Shown piece after piece: positions 10,298-18,411 of a stretch of DNA of 64,000 bases (the stretch's first letter is position 1; the number at the start of each line of letters is the position of its first letter). The stretch lies in contig NZ_LT629762.1 of NCBI RefSeq assembly GCF_900105155.1, forward strand, positions 5,403,501-5,467,500, in the 5' to 3' direction. The translations under genes and the position numbers were made by a program. The notes beneath the pieces were generated by a model. The model was not told where the DNA came from. It was given only the letters and a program-made list of their open reading frames with translations, and did not search any database. The stretch comes from Pseudomonas prosekii (GTDB lineage: Bacteria > Pseudomonadota > Gammaproteobacteria > Pseudomonadales > Pseudomonadaceae).

Positions 10298-11320
10298 TTA
10301 CAGTTCGCTTTGCCGCCAGCGGCGCGCCTGCACCAGCACCGCCGGGGCAAAATGCAGCGCCATCATGCGCACCAGATGGTGGGTCAGGATAAACACCACA
10401 TTCAGCCCGCCACCGAACGCGACGATGGTGATGGTTTCGATGGCGCCGGGCATGTACGCCAGCCACAACGTCAGCGGGTCACTGCCCAACACGCGCGCGG
10501 CGATGCCGGCAAACGCGGCAGCCGTCAGCAACATCAAACCGACCGACATCACCCCGGCGCGACCATGGCGCAGCAGCTCCGCCAGGGAAATATCCTTGAA
10601 TTTCGCACCGATCAGCACGCCGAGAATCAGCGTGGCGAAATCCACGCTCCATTGCGGCATCTGGAAATCTTGCAGGTAGCCAAACTTGATATAGACGCCG
10701 GTGACAATGATCGCAGTGAGCATGAAAGGCGCCGGCACGCCGATGCGCAACAACACGCGCCCGAGCACGATGCACACGACGATCAGTGACAGCGCGATCA
10801 GCCCGGTATTCAGGCCCAGCGCAGTGCTTTCGCTGAAGGCCAGGTGCACCGGGTCGGGGATCAGAAAACTCACCAGCACGGTAATCGACAACAGCCGCAC
10901 CAAGTGCACAACGATGACTTTGCTCGACGCGCGCTCCGATTCCAGCAGATCGAACACTGCCGCGAGGGCGCCGGGGTAGACCGCGATCAGCGAGTCCTTG
11001 GCGTTCCAGCCCGAGACCTTGAACAGCCACAAACCGGCGAAGCTGATTTGCGCCATCAGGCATACAAACAGAAAACCCAGGCTGGGCAATAGCGCGGTGG
11101 CGGTCTGGCTGTCCCACGATTTGAACATCAGCCCCGTGGCGATCCCCAGCACGATTTGTACGTAGCCGAGGCTCAAGGGCAGGGTCGGCGAGAAGCGCAA
11201 GTTGCTGGCGATCAGCGCGGTGCTGAGGATGGAGCCGAGCAGCAGCCCGTGCGGCAGGCCCTCGTACTGCAACGTGGCGCCGACCGCGATGGCGATCAGC
11301 AAACACAATAATGTCTTCAT
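10298..11320 (-). CDS. AbrB-family membrane protein
   Basis: 340 residues with about nine or ten hydrophobic segments forming two similar halves, each holding a PG motif (AVYPGALAAVFDLLESER and AYMPGAIETITIVAFGGG). This is the pattern of the AbrB/putative ammonia monooxygenase membrane family, which is unrelated to the DNA-binding AbrB. Substrate is unknown. AAGGA lies seven bases before the ATG. It appears monocistronic, or leads weakly into the small acidic gene behind it. Confidence 0.85.
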   Translation of the reverse strand: MKTLLCLLIAIAVGATLQYEGLPHGLLLGSILSTALIASNLRFSPTLPLSLGYVQIVLGIATGLMFKSWDSQTATALLPSLGFLFVCLMAQISFAGLWLFKVSGWNAKDSLIAVYPGALAAVFDLLESERASSKVIVVHLVRLLSITVLVSFLIPDPVHLAFSESTALGLNTGLIALSLIVVCIVLGRVLLRIGVPAPFMLTAIIVTGVYIKFGYLQDFQMPQWSVDFATLILGVLIGAKFKDISLAELLRHGRAGVMSVGLMLLTAAAFAGIAARVLGSDPLTLWLAYMPGAIETITIVAFGGGLNVVFILTHHLVRMMALHFAPAVLVQARRWRQSEL

Positions 11321-11428
11321 GAGTCGTCCTTGATCCGGGGGGCAATCGGTAGCTTGCTTCCATTCTCGCCCGCACTTTCTCCCACTTATCGGCGTGAAGC
11401 GTCAAGCGCCGCGTGCCTGCCACCCAAC

Positions 11429-11464
11429 AAAAAGCCCCGGCGCTTGAAGGGCGGCGGGGCTTTT
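11429..11464. terminator. Terminator after iron-permease-like gene
   Basis: AAAAGCCCCG / CGGGGCTTTT with a loop containing GCGCTTGAAGGGC. On the minus strand it lies about 40 bases beyond the stop of the gene at 11504; it can also serve the plus strand. Confidence 0.82.
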
Positions 11465-11503
11465 ACGGCTGGTCAAACCTTGTGGCGACTAGCCGGAGAG
11501 TGC

Positions 11504-11905
11504 TTAGACGGTAGGTGCCGCATCCGCTTTTTCGGCCGGCGACGGAAAGTGCATTTCCTCGCTCTCGCCGATAGTGCTGTATTGCTCACGCAACGCACGC
11601 AGTTCCTTGGTGCCCATTTTGTCGAGGCACAGCAAGGCGTTTTGCGCTTCCTGACTGGCACGCAGCAATTCGTCGATCTTCAAATGCAAAATGTCGTTGT
11701 CGCGGTTCTGGGTGTTCTGGATCAGGAAGACCATCAGGAACGTGATGATCGTGGTCGAGGTGTTGATGATCAGTTGCCAAGTGTCGTTGTAATGAAAGAA
11801 CGGCCCGGTGCTCGCCCAGACGACGATCAGCACGATGGCGAGAATGAAGGTTTTCGAACTGCCGGCCCAATTGGATAAAGATTGGCAGAATTTTGCAAAA
11901 GTCAT
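11504..11905 (-). CDS. Low-affinity iron permease-like membrane protein
   Basis: 133 residues. Two membrane helices (TFILAIVLIVVWASTGP and TSTTIITFLMVFLIQNTQNR) are followed by DILHLKIDELLRA, the signature of the small bacterial branch of the low-affinity iron permease family. The tail is Glu/Ser-rich. I choose the inner Met because CAGGA lies upstream of it; a Met ten codons earlier has no ribosome site. Iron transport by the bacterial members is inferred from the fungal relatives and is not proven. Confidence 0.85.
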   Translation of the reverse strand: MTFAKFCQSLSNWAGSSKTFILAIVLIVVWASTGPFFHYNDTWQLIINTSTTIITFLMVFLIQNTQNRDNDILHLKIDELLRASQEAQNALLCLDKMGTKELRALREQYSTIGESEEMHFPSPAEKADAAPTV

Positions 11906-12031
11906 AACGGTGAAATCCTGAAGAATGTCAGTCATGGACCGCAGGAGATTCTTGAAATTCTTTTTTACATTTTAAAAAATCGACGAAAAGTCGTTTAGCG
12001 CCGTAAACGCTCTATCTCGGCCATCCCGGCT

Positions 12032-12127
12032 CCTGTAGGAGCGAGGCTTGCCCGCGAAGGCGTCGTCATGGTCGACATCTCCGGTGACTGATTTGCCGCT
12101 TTCGCGAGCAAGCTCTGCTCCTACAGG
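12032..12127. repeat. REPIN-like palindrome
   Basis: CCTGTAGGAGCGAGGCTTGC and the inverted arm GCGAGCAAGCTCTGCTCCTA enclose a 40-base variable centre. Same family as the elements at 31384, 34100 and 37112. Confidence 0.9.
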
Positions 12128-12150
12128 GGTTGGGCGGGGTTGGACGAGAA

Positions 12151-12939
12151 TTACAAAGCGCCATTGATCAATCGCAGATACTCGGGACTTTCGGAAATGG
12201 AGTTGTGCCCCACGCCGTTGATCACTCGCAGCGACGCCACGCCCGACTCAAAATGCCCAAGCAGTCGCTGCGTGCTCGCACGCGGAATCACCTCGTCATC
12301 CTCCGCTGCGATCAGCAATGTCGGCACGCGGATGTGCGCGGCGTATTGGCCGGAATCAAAGGTGTCCTTCAACAACCACTTGATCGGGAAGATCGGATAT
12401 TGCCGGACGCCGAGTTCCAGCAGGCTGTTGTACGGCGTGATCAAAATCAGCCGCGCCGCCGGGCGTTGACTGGTGAGGCGGATGGCGACGCCGGTGCCGA
12501 GGCTGCGACCGACTACGGCGACCTGCGGATGTTCGGCATACACCCGGTCAAACAGATCCAGCGCATCGCGCGCAATCGCCTCTTCGGAAGGGGAGCCAGA
12601 GCTGCCGCCAAAACCACGGTAGTGCAACAAATACAGGGCGTGCTCCGGGAAAGCTGCGGCGAACGAAGGCAGATTCTGCGAGACGTCCTCGGCATTCCCA
12701 CCGAAATAAATCAGCGCCTTCGGACCTTCGCGCAGCCGCACAGATACCTGCAAATCCGCATCGGCGACGGCCAGCTTCAGCACGTTTTCGGCGGCACCTG
12801 GCGCACTCGGTTGCGGGAAATAAATCAGCGAGCGCTGAAACACGAACAACGCCAGGCACATCAGCAAATACAGCGCTGCAATCGCGACAAGGACGTACAC
12901 CAGAATGCGTGGCATGCGGCTGATTTTTCCAGAAGACAT
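12151..12939 (-). CDS. Membrane-anchored alpha/beta hydrolase
   Basis: 262 residues. An N-terminal helix (VYVLVAIAALYLLMCLALFV) anchors a single hydrolase domain. The nucleophile elbow is VVGRSLGTG, the acid lies in AAEDDEVIP and the His in GVGHNSIS. YRGFGGSSGSPSE is the oxyanion-loop region typical of the ABHD13/BEM46 group. The substrate is unknown. The gene stands between two REPIN-like repeats, so it is probably monocistronic. A second Met nine codons in is a possible start. Confidence 0.88.
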   Translation of the reverse strand: MSSGKISRMPRILVYVLVAIAALYLLMCLALFVFQRSLIYFPQPSAPGAAENVLKLAVADADLQVSVRLREGPKALIYFGGNAEDVSQNLPSFAAAFPEHALYLLHYRGFGGSSGSPSEEAIARDALDLFDRVYAEHPQVAVVGRSLGTGVAIRLTSQRPAARLILITPYNSLLELGVRQYPIFPIKWLLKDTFDSGQYAAHIRVPTLLIAAEDDEVIPRASTQRLLGHFESGVASLRVINGVGHNSISESPEYLRLINGAL

Positions 12940-12976
12940 GGTTAACCGAGAACCTCAATCCACCCATCGCGGCTCA

Positions 12977-13045
12977 CTGTGGGAGCAAGGCTTGCCCGCG
13001 ATGACGGACGCAAAATCCCATCGCGGGCAAGCCATGCTCCTACAG
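12977..13045. repeat. Short REPIN-like palindrome
   Basis: CTGTGGGAGCAAGGCTTGCC and the inverted arm GGGCAAGCCATGCTCCTACAG with a short centre. Its last bases overlap the stop codon region of the dienelactone-hydrolase gene, so the repeat supplies that gene's final codons. Confidence 0.88.
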
Positions 13046-13924
13046 ATAACGCCTGAACCAGGCAATCGTCCGGTCCCACGCCAGATTCGCCGCCGCCTCA
13101 TCAAACCTCGGCGTCGAATCGTTGTGGAAGCCATGATTGACCCCCGGATAAATGTACGCCTCATAGGTCTTGCCCGCCGCTTTCAACGCCTGCTCATAGG
13201 CCGGCCAACCTTCGTTGATGCGCGTGTCCAGTTCGGCGAAATGCAGCAGCAGCGGTGCCTTGATTCGCGGCACGTCCTTGCTCTCGGCCTGGCGCCCGTA
13301 AAATGAAACGCCGGCGCCCAGTTCCGGATAGGCCACGGCCGCCGCGTTGACCACACCACCGCCATAGCAGAACCCGGTGATACCGACCTTGCCGGTGCCC
13401 GCGTCATCCTTCATCAGCCACTCGATGGCGGCGAAGAAGTCGTTCATGAGTTTTTCCGGGTCGACGGTCATTTGCAGCTCGCGGCCCTTGTCGTCATTGC
13501 CGGGATAGCCGCCCACCGAGGTCAAGCCATCGGGGGCGAGGGCGATGAAACCGGCCTTGGCCACGCGCCGCGCGACGTCTTCGATATACGGGTTGAGCCC
13601 ACGGTTTTCATGCACCACCACCACGGCCGGCAGCTTGCCCGTGGCTTGCGCCGGGCGCACCCGATAACCGCGCACTTGCCCGTGGCCCTTGGGCGACGGA
13701 TAGGTGATGTATTCGGCAATGATTTGCGGGTCGGTGAACGCGACTTGCTCGGCCATCGCGTAATTGGGGTTCAGCGAAGCGAGCAGGGCGGACGCGGTCA
13801 GGCCGCCCAAGGTGAACAACGCCGCGCGGTCGAGAAACTCACGGCGGTTGATCTGGCCGTGCACGTAATAGTCGTAGAGTTCCAGCAACTCGGGGGCGAA
13901 GTCTTTTGCGGTCAAACGGGTCAT
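13040..13924 (-). CDS. Dienelactone hydrolase-family protein with Tat-like leader
   Basis: 294 residues. After 25 hydrophilic residues comes [20 protein letters not shown], a twin-arginine export signal, so the enzyme likely works in the periplasm, as proposed for E. coli YghX-like proteins. The catalytic Cys is in GFCYGGG, the Asp in AELDTR and the His in NHGFHND. The substrate may be a lactone or ester. AAGGAAGG precedes the ATG. The gene is followed on the same strand by nothing but a repeat and preceded by a small membrane-protein gene 21 bases away, with which it may share an operon. Confidence 0.88.
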   Translation of the reverse strand: MTRLTAKDFAPELLELYDYYVHGQINRREFLDRAALFTLGGLTASALLASLNPNYAMAEQVAFTDPQIIAEYITYPSPKGHGQVRGYRVRPAQATGKLPAVVVVHENRGLNPYIEDVARRVAKAGFIALAPDGLTSVGGYPGNDDKGRELQMTVDPEKLMNDFFAAIEWLMKDDAGTGKVGITGFCYGGGVVNAAAVAYPELGAGVSFYGRQAESKDVPRIKAPLLLHFAELDTRINEGWPAYEQALKAAGKTYEAYIYPGVNHGFHNDSTPRFDEAAANLAWDRTIAWFRRYL

Positions 13925-13945
13925 TAGCCTTCCTTTTGATCAGTT

Positions 13946-14446
13946 TCAAGCATTCGAAACCTTGGCCGTGCGGATGAACAGTGCGCGGACCTTGTCCCAG
14001 AAATTGCCGCCCAACACGAAAAAGCTGCCAACCAGCATTACGTCGCCGAGCAGTTGCAGTTGCCACAGGTTCGGCCGCAGTCCCGGCCAGAAGCTGTCGA
14101 CATAGGGTTCGAGAAACGCCGAAATCAGCGGCAGACAAAACATCACCAGGCCGATCCGGTGCCGCAGCGGGCCGACTTCGGCATCTGCGCTGGGCGCCAG
14201 CGACGTCACGTAGCCAAACACGTTGCGCTTCAATTGCTGGAAACCGGCCTTGCCCATCACCGCGATCACCAACAGCAACAACACCTTGTTGCTGATAAAC
14301 AGCACGCCGGTCAGCGCCGCCACCTTGGAACCCGGCACTCCGATGGCGGCGGCCAGCGGCACCATCAACCATGACCCCAGCATCACGCAGAGAATGATAA
14401 TGCCCAGTTTGAAACGCCAGCCGGCGGAGTGGGGTTGAGTGGTCAT
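13946..14446 (-). CDS. Transporter-suffix-domain membrane protein
   Basis: 166 residues with four hydrophobic helices. It opens with GWRFKLGIIILCVMLGSWL and has the second-helix pattern that I associate with the so-called transporter suffix domain. The function is unknown. It lies just upstream of the dienelactone-hydrolase-like gene, same strand. Its 5' flank holds four 13-base tandem repeats immediately beyond the ribosome site (ACAGGTG). Confidence 0.75.
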   Translation of the reverse strand: MTTQPHSAGWRFKLGIIILCVMLGSWLMVPLAAAIGVPGSKVAALTGVLFISNKVLLLLVIAVMGKAGFQQLKRNVFGYVTSLAPSADAEVGPLRHRIGLVMFCLPLISAFLEPYVDSFWPGLRPNLWQLQLLGDVMLVGSFFVLGGNFWDKVRALFIRTAKVSNA

Positions 14447-14462
14447 GTCGCTCGCACCTGTG

Positions 14463-14514
14463 TTGATGGGGAATCTTGATGAAGAGCTTTAATGGAGAAC
14501 CTTGATGGAGAGCC
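14463..14514. repeat. Four 13-bp direct repeats
   Basis: TTGATGGGGAATC, TTGATGAAGAGCT, TTAATGGAGAACC and TTGATGGAGAGCC follow one another without gaps, ending at a T-run. They sit 17 bases upstream of the membrane-protein start and could be a regulator-binding array or simple slippage. Confidence 0.75.
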
Positions 14515-14671
14515 TTTTTGCGGAGCTTTGGCAGAAAGCCGTGATTTCCGGGCACTTGAAAGCGTAGCAGTTACCGGATAAAAGCGAGCCGTTGCGGGTT
14601 TTGCCTGGCGGCGGCCGGGTTTGCTTCGGGCGGCTATGCTCCAGTCATCTTCCTTGGCCGGGAATTCATTC

Positions 14672-16213
14672 ATGCCCGCACGCACCGCCATGCTCCTGTT
14701 TCTGCTGCCGCTGCTCGGCCTCTGCGGCTGCACGCGCGTTGGTCCGGACTTCCAGCCGCCCGGCGAGGACTGGGTCAAACACTGGAGCACGCCGGCGCTG
14801 CAACAATCCAGCGAACGCGGCGCGAGCCCGGATCTGCGCCAGTGGTGGCAGGTGTTCAATGACCCGGTGCTCGACCAGTTGATCAGCGCTGCCGACGCGC
14901 ACAATTCGAGCCTGAAAATCGCCGGCCTGCGGGTGCTCGAAGCACGCGCACAATTGGCCATCGCCCGCGCCGGGCGTTATCCGCAATTCCAGCAGGCCAG
15001 CGTCGATCTGCTGCACGTCGAGCGGCGCCAGTACAACGGCGACAACCCGCAGAACAGCCGTTTCTGGCAATTCGGCGATGGGTTCGACATCGGTTGGGAA
15101 CTGGATTTCTGGGGCCGTTTCAGCCGCGCCATCGAGTCTTCGGACGCCAGTTATTTCGCCGCCCAGGCCAACTACGAAGACGTGCTGGTGCTGCTGCGCG
15201 CGCAAGTCGCCGACAGTTACTTTTCCCTGCGCACCACCGAAGCACGGCTGCACGTTGCCCGCGATAACACCCGGCAACAACAGCGCAGCCTCGACATCAC
15301 CCGCAAGCTGTTCAACAGCGGCCAGACCGCCGAGCTCGATCTGCAGCAGGCCAACGCGCAATACCTTGGCACGCTCGCGAGCATTCCCAGTCTTGAAGAT
15401 CAATTGCACCGCACCCGCAACGCCCTCGCGGTGCTGACCGGGCAGGCGCCGGGCGATTTGCCGCAAGTCACGGTCAACGAAGAACTGATCCCGCTGGTGG
15501 ACCGCGCCGTGCTGCAGGATGTGCCGGCCAATCTGCTGCTGCGCCGCCCCGATGTGCGCGCCGCCGAGCTGAATGTCGCCGCGCAGTCGGCGCTGATCGG
15601 CGTAGCGCTGAGTGATCTGTATCCGTCGCTGAGCTTGCTCGGTAGCATCGTCTGGAGCGCCAATTCGCTGGGCGGCAGTTCCAACACGCTGGAGATTGTC
15701 GGTGGCCCGAGCCTGCGCTGGAACCTGTTCGATCACGGCCAGATCAGCAACAACGTGCGGGTTCAGGATGCGCGTTTGCAGCAACTGATCGAGGTCTATC
15801 GCGACACCGTGCGCCAAGCCGCCCGCGAGGCCGACGATGCCGCCAATGGATTGAGCAAAGCCCTTGAACGCGAACGCATCCTCGCTCGGGCCGAAGTCGC
15901 CGCCGAGCGTTCGCTGGTGCTGGCGCGCGCGCAATACACCGAGGGTTTTTCCGACTTTCAGCGAGTGCTGGATGCGCAACGGGCACTGCTCGAATTGCAG
16001 GACAGCTACCTGATCAGCCGCAGCACAGCGGTGAGCAATCTGGTGGCGTTGTACAAGGCGCTCGGCGGTGGCTGGTATGCGGCGCAACCGCTGCTTGACC
16101 AGCCAACACGCAAGCAAATGGACAACCGCACCGACTGGGGCGGCCTGCTCGACACCTCGGCGGACAGCCAACCCGCTTTTCCGCAACCCTTGAAGGTGAA
16201 TGACGATGAGTGA
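14672..16213 (+). CDS. Outer membrane efflux lipoprotein (OprM/NodT family)
   Basis: About 513 residues from the ATG chosen, which opens a lipoprotein signal peptide (MPARTAMLLFLLPLLGLCGC, acylated Cys). VGPDFQPP follows, the usual mature start of this family, then two repeats of long coiled coil with beta strands (GWELDFWGRFSRAIES, LRRPDVRAAELNVAAQS). It forms the outer-membrane channel of a tripartite pump. Stop overlaps the start of the adaptor gene, so the three genes here form one operon. An in-frame Met 17 codons earlier lacks a leader. Confidence 0.93.
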   Translation: MPARTAMLLFLLPLLGLCGCTRVGPDFQPPGEDWVKHWSTPALQQSSERGASPDLRQWWQVFNDPVLDQLISAADAHNSSLKIAGLRVLEARAQLAIARAGRYPQFQQASVDLLHVERRQYNGDNPQNSRFWQFGDGFDIGWELDFWGRFSRAIESSDASYFAAQANYEDVLVLLRAQVADSYFSLRTTEARLHVARDNTRQQQRSLDITRKLFNSGQTAELDLQQANAQYLGTLASIPSLEDQLHRTRNALAVLTGQAPGDLPQVTVNEELIPLVDRAVLQDVPANLLLRRPDVRAAELNVAAQSALIGVALSDLYPSLSLLGSIVWSANSLGGSSNTLEIVGGPSLRWNLFDHGQISNNVRVQDARLQQLIEVYRDTVRQAAREADDAANGLSKALERERILARAEVAAERSLVLARAQYTEGFSDFQRVLDAQRALLELQDSYLISRSTAVSNLVALYKALGGGWYAAQPLLDQPTRKQMDNRTDWGGLLDTSADSQPAFPQPLKVNDDE

Positions 16214-17324
16214 AGCCGTCCCGCCACCAATTGCCGAACCTGCGGCGCCCCCGGAGAAGAAGGCGATCAAGTGGGTGTTGCTGGTGATCCTGATCAGCCT
16301 CGCCTGGTATCTGCTCGCGGACCGCTTCACGCCTTACACGCAACAGGCGCGGGTCGGCGCGTTTGTGATTCCGGTGGCGGCGGAAGTGGCAGGCCGGGTG
16401 GTGCGGGTCAATGTGCGCAATAACCAGGACGTGCGCGCCGGCGATATTTTGTTTGAAGTCGATCCGCAGCCGTATCAGATCGCTGTGGACCGCGCCCGCG
16501 CCGACCTCGAATCGACCCGTCGGCAGATCGGCGCCAGTACCGCCGGCATCGCTTCCGCGCAAGCCTCGTTGCGCGCGGCGCAGGCCAACGAAAACCGCAT
16601 GCGCCAGGACAATCAGCGCCTCGAAAGTTTGTACCGCGCCGACCGGGGCACGGTGTCCGTGCGCTTGCTGGAAGTGTCGCGGGCCAATCTCGAAAAAGCC
16701 TCCAGCCAAGTCGCCGCCGCCGAGGCCGAAGTGCTGCGGGCGAAAGAACAGGAGGGCGGCAGCGAGGCGGAAAATGCCTTGCTGCGCAGCGCGGCGACGG
16801 CGTTGGCGAAAGCTCAACTGGACCTGGCCAACACCCGCATCGGCGCGCGCTCGGCCGGGTTGATCACCGATTTGCGCACCGACGTCGGCCAGTTTGCCGG
16901 CGCCGGCAGCCCGGTGATGACCCTGATTGCGATCCACGATGTGTGGGTTATTGCCGACATGACCGAAAACAATCTGGGCCTGATCCAGGCGCAGACGCCG
17001 GTCGCGATTGTGCTCGATGCGTTGCCGGGCGAGGTGTTTCAGGGCCGCGTGCGCAGCGTCGGTTATGGCGTCAGTGTCGGTCAGGCGCCAGCGCCCGGGA
17101 CCTTGCCGAGCGTGCAGAACAGCCGCGACTGGTTGCGCCCGGCGCAGCGTTTCCCGGTGGTGATCGAGTTTGATGAAGATGCGGTGAACCGCCTCCGCGA
17201 CAGTCGGGCGATTCGTGCCGGCGGGCAGGCTGAAGTCATGGCGTTCCCCAGCCACGGCCATCCGCTGAACCCGCTCGGCCGGGTGTTTTTGCGGCTGATG
17301 AGCTGGATGTCGTATGCCTACTGA
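16206..17324 (+). CDS. HlyD/EmrA-family efflux adaptor
   Basis: 372 residues: one N-terminal membrane helix (WVLLVILISLAWYLLAD), a biotinyl-lipoyl-like half-motif (VAAEVAGRVVRVNVRNNQDV), a long alpha hairpin and a beta-barrel domain. It would bridge the inner-membrane partner to the outer-membrane channel encoded just upstream. Overlaps both neighbours, so it is coupled to them. The second Met is preferred because AAGGTG lies nine bases before it. Confidence 0.93.
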   Translation: MSEAVPPPIAEPAAPPEKKAIKWVLLVILISLAWYLLADRFTPYTQQARVGAFVIPVAAEVAGRVVRVNVRNNQDVRAGDILFEVDPQPYQIAVDRARADLESTRRQIGASTAGIASAQASLRAAQANENRMRQDNQRLESLYRADRGTVSVRLLEVSRANLEKASSQVAAAEAEVLRAKEQEGGSEAENALLRSAATALAKAQLDLANTRIGARSAGLITDLRTDVGQFAGAGSPVMTLIAIHDVWVIADMTENNLGLIQAQTPVAIVLDALPGEVFQGRVRSVGYGVSVGQAPAPGTLPSVQNSRDWLRPAQRFPVVIEFDEDAVNRLRDSRAIRAGGQAEVMAFPSHGHPLNPLGRVFLRLMSWMSYAY

Positions 17325-18333
17325 GCGCAACCCTCGGGCGCAACGTTGTTTGCGTCTGGCCAGTGGCACCGCGCTGTGCCTGGCGGCGAGTTTCGGGCTC
17401 GATTTGCCGTTGCCGTTTCTCGGCCCGGTGTTGGCGCTGCTGTTGCTCGCCACGCGCAATCAGCCGTTGCCGCTCAAGGCTGGCGTGGGGTTAGCGCTGG
17501 TGGCGCTGCTGACCACTGGCATCGGCTTGCTGTTGATTCCGTTGCTACGGTACTACCCGCTGAGCGGTTTGCTGCTGATCGCGCTCGGACTGTTGCTGGT
17601 GTTTCGTTTTGGATTGCGCGGCGGCAATAACCTGATCGTGACGTTTCTGGTGATCGGCCTGACGATGATTTCCGCCGCCGGCACCGCCAGTTTTGAATTG
17701 GCGCTGATGGTGATCAGTGCGCTGGTCAAGGGCTTGCTGCTGGCGGTAATCGTGGTTGCCGTCAGTCATGGGGTGTTCCCCGAACCGGTGAATGCGCCGC
17801 CATCAGCGGTCGCGCCAAAACTCGCGGCGCAGGATGTTGACCGCGTGGCGTTGCGCGCAACGCTGATTGTGCTGCCGGCGTTCCTGTTGGCGCTGATCGA
17901 TCCGGCAAGTTATCTGCCGATCATCCTCAAAGCGGTCAGCCTTGGTCAGCAGAGTTCCACGCGCAACGCACGCGATGCTGGATTCGAACTGCTGGGGTCG
18001 ACGCTGCTTGGCGGGTTGTTGGCGGTGGTGTTCTGGTGTGCGCTGAGTGTGTTTGTGCACTTGTGGATGTTCTTTTTGTGGATGCTGCTGTTCGGCTTGT
18101 TGCTCGGGCGCAAGCTCTATGCGCTGAGCCCGACGCGGTGCAGTCCGGGGTTTTGGCTGAATACGCTGATCACGCTGCTGATTTTGCTGGGGCAGTCGGT
18201 GCAGGACAGCGCGGCGGGCAAGGATGTCTACAGCGCGTTTGCGGTGCGCATGGGGTTGTTTATTGCGGTGACGGTGTATGCGTGGGTGATGGTGTTGGTG
18301 CTTGATCGACCGCGCAAAACCGTTCACCCATAA
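17314..18333 (+). CDS. DUF2955 inner membrane protein of efflux operon
   Basis: 339 residues, ten or so hydrophobic segments in two blocks separated by a short soluble stretch, the layout of the DUF2955 family, distantly like AaeB/FUSC proteins. Following an outer membrane factor and a HlyD adaptor, it would be the inner-membrane unit of the pump. The substrate is unknown; AaeB-type relatives export aromatic acids. Its start overlaps the adaptor's 3' end by 11 bases. Confidence 0.85.
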   Translation: MPTERNPRAQRCLRLASGTALCLAASFGLDLPLPFLGPVLALLLLATRNQPLPLKAGVGLALVALLTTGIGLLLIPLLRYYPLSGLLLIALGLLLVFRFGLRGGNNLIVTFLVIGLTMISAAGTASFELALMVISALVKGLLLAVIVVAVSHGVFPEPVNAPPSAVAPKLAAQDVDRVALRATLIVLPAFLLALIDPASYLPIILKAVSLGQQSSTRNARDAGFELLGSTLLGGLLAVVFWCALSVFVHLWMFFLWMLLFGLLLGRKLYALSPTRCSPGFWLNTLITLLILLGQSVQDSAAGKDVYSAFAVRMGLFIAVTVYAWVMVLVLDRPRKTVHP

Positions 18334-18352
18334 CCGGGCTGCAAACAGTCAA

Positions 18353-18382
18353 CCCCTGTGGCAAGCCCCTTCGCCACAGGGG
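18353..18382. repeat. REP-like hairpin between convergent genes
   Basis: CCCCTGTGGC / GCCACAGGGG with a ten-base loop lies between the pump operon and the facing CheB/CheR hybrid gene. It probably terminates both, though no T-run is present. Confidence 0.65.
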
Positions 18383-18411
18383 CTGTGTCCGATTTGGGCT
18401 GGAGGGGCTGG

